Positions 57,463 through 64,000 of a DNA stretch of 64,000 bases are shown one piece after another (positions within the stretch are counted from its first letter, which is position 1; each line of letters opens with the position of its first letter). Below the pieces are notes generated by a model. That model saw only the letters and a program-made list of their open reading frames with translations, was not told where the DNA came from and made no database searches. The stretch is taken from assembly GCA_001414345.1 (NCBI GenBank), contig LLCB01000053.1, positions 1 to 64,000 of the forward strand, written 5' to 3'. The DNA is from Hymenoscyphus infarciens (Eukaryota > Ascomycota > Leotiomycetes > Helotiales > Helotiaceae). The position numbers and the translations under genes were made by a program.

Positions 57463-59172
57463 CTAACGGAGAACAAGTCCACTCTCCACAAATTCCTTCT
57501 CAAAGCACATCTCCATAGCTTCTCCAAGCAAGATACCATGGACGTAACTCTCTCCGACTAAAAAGTAGGTCGAGTCTTCAAGTGGCCGAAGAATATATGG
57601 AACTTTGGACCCGAGCAAAATATAGCACACATCCCCATCTGCAAGTGCCTTTGCGCCCATACCAAATATCCTTTACTTGTTATAAAAAGTCTCCGCCGCG
57701 CTGTTGTTGTCTCCGCGCTATGGTCAGAAAAGCGATCTGCATCCCCTTCTTGTGAAGCATGTTCATGGGAATCTTGAGAGACGGCATTCATATATGCGAG
57801 GCAAGTTAGTGCGTGGTTTTCGCCATGAAAACCAGTGGTTATTTTCCCTGTAAATGCCTATGAAACCTTTTTGTATACCATCTTGGTTTCCTTTCGTTTT
57901 GTAAGAAACTTCTGGTATAGGTCTGACCTCCGTTGCCCAAGAGAAAAAGCTGTTTCGGGCAAGTCCTCGTACCTGAATCCAGTGCCACTTACTTTGAGAA
58001 TTCCAGGTTCCACTTGAATAAATTGGAATTTTGATTCTTTGGATGCTCTATACCAGGAAATTTTCCAGTTCTGTATCAAAGCGTGATCCCCCATTCGGTA
58101 GGGAATCCCAGCGGGGACACCAAGAGGGAAGGCCGAGAGTCGATTCCGCGAGAGTGGAGGGCAATTTGTCGTGGTCAACACAGGAGAACAAGTAAGGCTG
58201 CTGGATCCTCTGAAGCCATTTTGTGGCAAGATCAAGATAGACTTTATCGACCGACCAGTCATAATGGAGGTCGATCAAAGAACTTCCATGTATTCTGGTA
58301 TAGCTTGGATATCCTAGAAAGGCATAGATATGATCCCGTGGATTTGTTGCCTTGAATTTACATGCGTTGTGGCTTAATATGTCGATGAAAGAATAAGGGG
58401 GAAAGCTGGTAGTCTTCTTTCTGGTGGTTGTCCTCTATGATACCCAGATGTGATGTACTGTCCACCCCGAAAAACGATACTTTCTTCGCATGTCCCCTCC
58501 CGACTCAGCGCTTAGCCACGCTATAAGTAATCTCAAGGAATTCCATTCGATCTGACTATGTCCATATCTAACAATCGCTCTGCCTGCTAAACCCACCTCT
58601 TGGACGACCCTGGCGCGTTTGAACCAGGAAGAGGTCAGCATTACTTTCAAAGCCAGCCAGGGAAACGAGTCGTGTGTTTGGAACTCGTCGGATTGGAGTT
58701 TGGGTATGTCGTTGAGAGAACCAAATTTTCTTCATCGTCACGAATTCCACTAGAGCTGCAACTTCATTTCCTTGTTTTTTGTTTTCTTCATTGCAATCAA
58801 GAAACACGAGTACGAGCGAGGCTTTAATATATGAGCGACATTATGCCAACCTGAGCCGACCTCTCTTGCAAGTCATTTTGGTTGATACATAGTTGGTCAG
58901 CCCAAACCATTCGTTCTACCTCAGCATCGCGTATCGTATCTAATGCTCTGTTAAGGCTGGGGGTTATGAAGTGATCATGAGATCCAATTCTGATAAGTTG
59001 GGTAAAAGACGGTTCGCCCCAAACATAGGATAAAGCATCGTATCTCTCGCCGGAGCCTAGGTAGCTGGACAGTGCGAAAAGTGCAGGATACAGGGTCGTG
59101 TTGCTTTCCCGGTTGGTGGACTAATAGTCTGATGGTATTTGCTGGTAATGGTGTATATTCGTAACGAGACAT
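57463..59172 (-). pseudogene. decayed HET-domain (heterokaryon incompatibility) gene
   Basis: Read on the minus strand, the N-terminus is MSRYEYTPLPANTIRLLVHQ with CTFRTVQL, then a frame change near 59040 into the HET motif YDALSYVWGEPSFTQLI, and WADQLCINQNDLQERSAQVG. A TAA at 58824-58826 follows IY, then more frame changes before SLNDIPKLQSDEF, SWFKRARVVQEVGLAGRAIV, ATNPRDHIYAFLGYPSYTRI and LPSWCPRWDSLPNG. The C-terminal block (ADGDVCYILLGSKVPYILRP, FLVGESYVHGI) is reached after a last frame change near 57665 and ends at 57463. Some breaks could be introns, but at least three frame changes and one stop remain. HET proteins trigger cell death in incompatible fusions; this copy looks dead. Confidence 0.82.
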
Positions 59173-60448
59173 TCTCTTTTGCTTTGCTCTAGTCTGTCTG
59201 AATGGGGCAAAGAAATATTTCTCGATAATGGTATGAGGCTATCGATAATTTAACAATCCAATATCTTTATCGTAGCTGTGTGTTAAGGCTGTCTCCTATC
59301 TGGCTGCTGTTGAGGTGTTTTCTCTCACCGACTATGTTGTGATACATGATGTGAGGGTCCATCAACCGAAAGGGTTGGTGGCTGGTTTTATCTTATGCAG
59401 AAGTGTCCCTATCGGTAACATATAGGCGGAACTCGAAGGTGTATCCTTTACGATTGGGTAGCGATAAATTAAGAAAACAAGGCTGGGGGCTTTTTATCTC
59501 CGGGGCCTAGGATTTTGAAGTAGGGGGTGGGCTCTGCTTGTGATAGGTCCTTAAGCGAATCTTCTCCAAATCCGCTGACCCGATGTACGACATGAGACCT
59601 GGCTTCATCATCTATCCGCCCCTCGGAGTACGTTCGATGCATGCAATTCGAGGATTTAATATTCAGGGAGGACTTCCGCGAGTTGCAGAGATGATTGGTT
59701 GACAGGTCGAAAAATTATAAGCGTGTACAAGTCAAGTAAATAGGACGTAAGCTGAAGAAGCGCAAAATGGGGATTGTCAAAGGATCCAAAGGATGCAGAG
59801 GGTTCTGCTTTATAACAGTGAGGCTGGGTCGAAGTTGGAGCTGGGTTCACGGGTAGATTCTCATCAAGTGTATAGTCGGTATTTCGTAATTTGGAAACCG
59901 TCAAGGTTCGACACTCAGTGGGATACATATTGAATGAATTACCTGCCATGGTGGGTTGCTTCTATCGAGATTGGAGGGCTAGGGCAGGAAGTGGAGGTTC
60001 TGAAGAAGAGCAAATGCGTGTGCGTGCATCCCATAACTAAGCTGGAGGTTAAGTGAAGATTCGGTTTCCAACTTCTTCCAAACATTTTCGCCGAATACTT
60101 CCCATCATCCTAGGAACTTTTAAAGACCCGGAAAGCAGAATAACACCCAATTCCGATGTTTATTGACTCATGGCATGACCAAGCTTGTTTCCCGCTTGTC
60201 ATTCTATCATCGAGCCTATACGATGGCCGAAAGGTTAGGCTCCTTCTCAAACCACAATTACATAAGCATAACAAGAACTCTCCCACAAAATACACAAACT
60301 CAAAGATCAACTCCACATAACTGTTCCCGCACCAGCTCTTAGCAGTAACTTAAAAAAATGCCCCACGGCTTCCCTCCAACAAACAACCACATCTCCTCAA
60401 TGGAGTCATGAAAGAAACATTTACCCCTAGAACCTGGGTGGGTTCCAC
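59173..60448. other. intergenic region
   Basis: Mostly unassigned sequence. One 97-codon frame on the minus strand (59949-59656, MAGNSFNMYPTECRTLTVSK) has no recognisable domain and could be a small gene or chance; another at 60316-60110 is weaker. Confidence 0.35.
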
Positions 60449-60806
60449 TCATGCATTTTCCCTATACCACATCGCCTCCTCCTCTTCCCTCTCGTAATCT
60501 TCCATGGCAGCCCAATGCATTTCGCCTGGAAATTTCTCAGTCAATACCTAGAAGCACAACAGGAATGCTTCCCTCACCTAAATTCTCGTCTACATGGTCA
60601 ATGAATGCTTCAGACTGCTCTTTTTCAATGCAACAGGCCTTGCAAAAATCATCAGATCGTACAGTATCCTGTGAAATAGCCTTGCCACTGTGACATTTAT
60701 TCTGCTTTTTGTTGTATTTGGAACATGGAGATAAAGTCCATGAGACGGTTTTGGCGCAAGCCTCCGAGGACCATCCTTCACATGTGTAGACTGTTTTTTC
60801 GCACAT
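60449..60806 (-). CDS. small cysteine-rich protein, unknown function
   Basis: Two predicted exons, 60806-60578 and 60525-60449, give 101 residues; the 52-nt intron is GTGAGG...CAG with a CTGA branch-like site. The start reads MCEKTVYTCEGWSSEACAKT, followed by WTLSPCSKYNKKQNKCHSGK and DDFCKACCIEKEQ; the tail is acidic and aromatic (HWAAMEDYEREEEAMWYREN). The spacing of Cys residues (C..Y.C, C, C, C, C..CC) resembles small fungal zinc-knuckle-like proteins that start with a TYTC-like motif. No signal peptide is visible, so an effector role is unlikely. Function is unknown. Confidence 0.55.
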
Positions 60807-61450
60807 GGTTGATCGGAGAGGAAAGTAGGGTGAGGGTTTCTGACGATAGTGTTGGGAGAGAGTGGGAGGGGTTGACGATGAAGGAAGTTCTGGATGGAAA
60901 GTATGGTCTCTCTGGTTGTCTTGTACAGATCGTGTTTATCCTCAGGGTGCTCTGTTTTATATAAATAAAGTTGTTCCCACATTTGCGGTTTAAGTCTCCT
61001 TGTTGAGTGACATACCAATCAGGCCATTTTCATGAGTTCGCAAGTCAGGGCTGCGTATTGTTTCACAGCAATTCGGTGATTGGGAGATGCCCGTTTTTCC
61101 CGGTATGAATGGCGTCTGAGAGACTTGCGCTACTGGGGCAAAATGTAGAACACCTCACCGAGTGATATGCACGGGGCCCCTTTAGAAATTAAAGGTGTAT
61201 AAGGCTGTTGGTGGCTGAGAAAATTTGTGGTTCGATTGTCCCGAGAGGCTCTGACGTGTCAGGAAATATCACAATATGTAAAAGTGAGGCTACATATTGA
61301 ATGGATGATAGCTGTTCTTGACTATCACGAGAATAGTTTATTTCTTATCTTAGTTCTTCAGCTCTACAAAAGAAGAATCGTTACGCCCACGCTCGACAAT
61401 AAGGTAGACTTAACTAAATTAAGGAAAGAATACTTAGTTATGATAACGAT
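60807..61450. other. intergenic region up to the AT-rich block
   Basis: Ordinary composition up to about 61440, then a sharp shift to AT-rich sequence. No gene is recognised. Confidence 0.4.
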
Positions 61451-64000
61451 TCTTCTATAAGGGTTTATGATATAATAGTAATAGCTTTAGTACTAAACGT
61501 GAATTTATTTTTGATATATTAATTTAAACTATTAATATCTTAATAACTACTCTCTTCTATTAAAAACCTTTCTAAGAAGTAGTAGATAAATACCTAACTC
61601 ACCTATTAAAAGTCTTTCTATCTATACTTATTAGCTAATATTAGATATATTTCACGCTATCTAAAATTCTTAAAAACCTTAAAACTAACTTTAGTTTTCA
61701 TACTTTTTCAGTTTTTTTAGTCTATATTAATAATAAAGCCTCTTTCTAAAAATCTAGCTTAATTTTATTAGATTTAAATAAGAGCTATCTACTTATAAAC
61801 TCAATTTTTTAATAGCGCTTAAATTACTTATACTATTATTATTCTTAGAAAGTATTAGATACTATATACTATATAAGAAAAGCGCTTACTTTCTACTCTA
61901 TTTTATTTTACTATAGAATAACGCTTTAAATCTCGCCTTATTATATAGAAAACACCGAGTAGAAGTAGAGCTACTTAGATATAAACTTCTTTTTTCAATA
62001 GCGCTTAAATTAGCTATAATTGTTAGTATGACTTATAGTTATAAAAGCGATGTAAAAAGAGTTGTATTATCGTTCGTATATACCGAGTAAAGCTAGCTAC
62101 GATGCCTACTTAAGTAGCTCTTAAGCGAGAAGCATATATACCTACGTATACTAATCTAAATCGCTATTTACCTCTTAAATATATATACTAATACTAGTAC
62201 TTCTTTAAAACGACAGAAGTTACTTAAAATTATTAAAAATCATATATCTAATCTAACTAATCAGAGCCCTCTATCTCTATCCTCGACTAATAAGAAGGCT
62301 CTATTTCAGTCTTCTATTATCTCTTATTTCGTTTCACCTACTCTATAAAGTTGATATCTAGCTTATTAGTATTAATTAACTTTTATAGAGCATTATAGTA
62401 ACCCTTTTTAGTTATAGTATCTATAGAATTACTCTTACTATTAATTTATTTAATCTTATTAATCTCTCTTAATTTATACACTTCTTATAAGTATATAACA
62501 TTAATTATTAGTCGCTTCTCTTTAGTTATACTTAATTTAGCTATATATTTATAAATAGACTTTAAATTAGTATATATTATAAGTAGTACTTTAAATTCTA
62601 AGATACTTTTAAAAGTTGATTTTATTAAAGCTATAACATTAAATCTAAAGCTTATTATATATAATTCTAATACTAAAATACTATAAGTAACTCTTTTATA
62701 CTTAGTAGAAGACTAATATAAGATATTAGTATTATTATCCTTATCTATAAGAGTAATAATATAACCGATTTATAATAATAAGTTCTTATTATTAGTAAAT
62801 AATCTATTAGTAAAAGTATATAACTTTAAAGAAGACTTATCTAGTTTAATAAATTTAAGTCTTCTTAAGAAATTATTAATTTACTATTAAATTTACTTAT
62901 TAAGAAGTAAAATATTATTATCTTAAGAATTAATAGTTTAAGTAGTATATAATAAGTTAAAAGCAGCCTTAGGCTAGGATACTATAGCTAAGTATACCTC
63001 TCTAACACGTTATATAATATATTAATCTTTAGTTTTTACTATATATAATATCTCTTTTATATTAAATATCTTAGATAGAGCCTTTTATACTAAATCTAAG
63101 TATTTTATATAATTCTAAGTAAGAGATATAGAGCTATTATAATACTTAGTAATTAGTCCTCTATTAAATTTAATTAGATAGTTAATAGTAAGCTCCTCTC
63201 TCTTCTTAGATATAAACCTAGCTTTGCTAATAGTAAGCTCTTCTTTATTAGTAAAAGCGTTATTAGTAAGTATAAGAGTATTATTAGTTTAAAGGCCTAC
63301 TATACTAAAAGAGGTATCTAACTTTACTTACTCGTTATATTAGTATAACTTAGTATATAAAAGACAGAGGTTAAATATTAACTATTCTATTATAAGCCTT
63401 AGAATATAGTATTTATAGTATATTATAAACTAATAATTACTAGCTTATAGAATACTATATAATAGCCTAATTACTTTAAAGAATACATCTTTCTATTAAG
63501 AATAACCTTTAAGAGAGTATATAAAGAATTTCTAATTTAAGTTAGTTAAAGATTATATATATACTTATATAATATCTTAAATAAATACTTATAAACCTAA
63601 AAGTATTATAATAAGTATAAGGATTATTCTCTAGCTTACTCTTTAAATTATAGGTGCTTAAGTAAGTATTAGTAACTTTATAGTATTATTATATACTTAG
63701 ATTACTAATCTTAACTTTATAAAAGTAAGTATTATACTCTTAAATTTAATATTATCTATAAAGCGTAATTTAAATATTCTAGTATTAAGAAGTAACTCTT
63801 TCTAAGTAATAATCTTAAAAATACTTTAATTAGTTAATCTATTAATCTCCTTTTATTATAATTTAATATATACTATACTATTATTAGCTATAAATACTTT
63901 AATATTATAAGATTTACTTAAATTAGTAAGAAAAGTTCTAATATCTTTAAGAGTAATATAGTCGAAATCGTCTATAAAAGTATCTAACTATTAGAATAAT
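61451..64000 (-). mobile_element. RIP-destroyed Ty1/Copia retrotransposon, runs off the window
   Basis: AT-rich, stop-filled DNA. On the minus strand from about 64000 to 62270, Copia pol is readable with stops: an RT part (NTRIFKLRFIDNIKFKS, KLRLVI, APII, RVS, RIIL) matching the fungal Copia consensus RxFxSRFVDEIK ... EKSRLVVQAYND ... APTIQRVSQR, and an RNase H part near 62560-62340 (NLKSIYKYIAKLSITKEKRL, REINKIK, GYYNAL). The right end lies outside the window. 61451-62270 would hold the 3' untranslated part and possibly an LTR. A direct repeat of about 50 bp occurs at 61782-61833 and 61968-62019. Confidence 0.75.

Noticed and set aside
61225..61250. Another tRNA B-box-like string (GGTTCGATTGTCC)
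   Set aside because: Spacing is wrong and there is no upstream A box or anticodon arm.
1..64000. CRISPR arrays, rRNA genes
   Set aside because: No regularly spaced short repeats with unique spacers and no rRNA-like conserved blocks; not expected in a fungal nuclear sequence of this type.

Overview
The window is a piece of filamentous ascomycete chromosome (Pezizomycotina; the gene set and protein flavour suggest Leotiomycetes, but this is inference). The evidence is short GT-AG introns of about 50-120 bp inside otherwise compact genes, recognisable Pezizomycotina families (Rex3, Rfc5, Maf1, AP-1 sigma, Bud32, a glutamate-cysteine ligase modifier subunit, an ABCC transporter, HET and NACHT-ankyrin genes), and blocks of extremely AT-rich, ORF-free DNA with the C-to-T/G-to-A signature of repeat-induced point mutation (RIP).

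Layout. 1-905: RIP-mutated repeat, next to a less mutated copy of part of itself. 1588-7610: a Ser/Thr-rich single-pass membrane protein, a decayed multi-pass membrane protein gene, and a fungal SLATT-type 2TM protein. 8123-9030: a gene remnant cut off at an AT-rich block. 10195-19508: housekeeping block with a DUF676 lipase, REX3, RFC5 and an atypical kinase; a small inverted-repeat element with telomere-like TTAGGG repeats lies between RFC5 and the kinase. 22050-27361: a 17-exon ABCC transporter. 28022-36026: a complete but RIP-destroyed Gypsy-type LTR retrotransposon (466-bp LTRs, AGATT target duplication). 37463-38887: an alcohol acetyltransferase. 39177-47613: a NACHT-ankyrin STAND (NLR-like) gene split by a 5.3-kb tyrosine-recombinase retrotransposon. 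48848-55803: MAF1, APS1, GCLM, BUD32 and an unknown membrane-anchored protein. 57463-59172: a decayed HET gene. 60449-60806: a small Cys-rich protein. 61451-64000: RIP-destroyed Ty1/Copia pol.

How it fits together. Conserved housekeeping islands (10-19 kb, 48-56 kb) alternate with accessory segments where transposons, RIP and decaying genes collect. Three of the accessory genes belong to families linked to fungal non-self recognition or innate-immune-like signalling (NACHT-ANK, HET, SLATT); the first two are broken. The most unusual object is the retrotransposon in the NACHT-ankyrin gene: it has A1-internal-B1-A2-B2 split direct repeats, a DIRS/Ngaro-type reverse transcriptase and a tyrosine recombinase, and the same 5-bp core at its outer ends and at the B1/A2 junction. 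Removing it restores the host reading frame exactly.

I saw no tRNA, rRNA or CRISPR. Exon boundaries were placed by hand from splice signals and reading frame; they are predictions.
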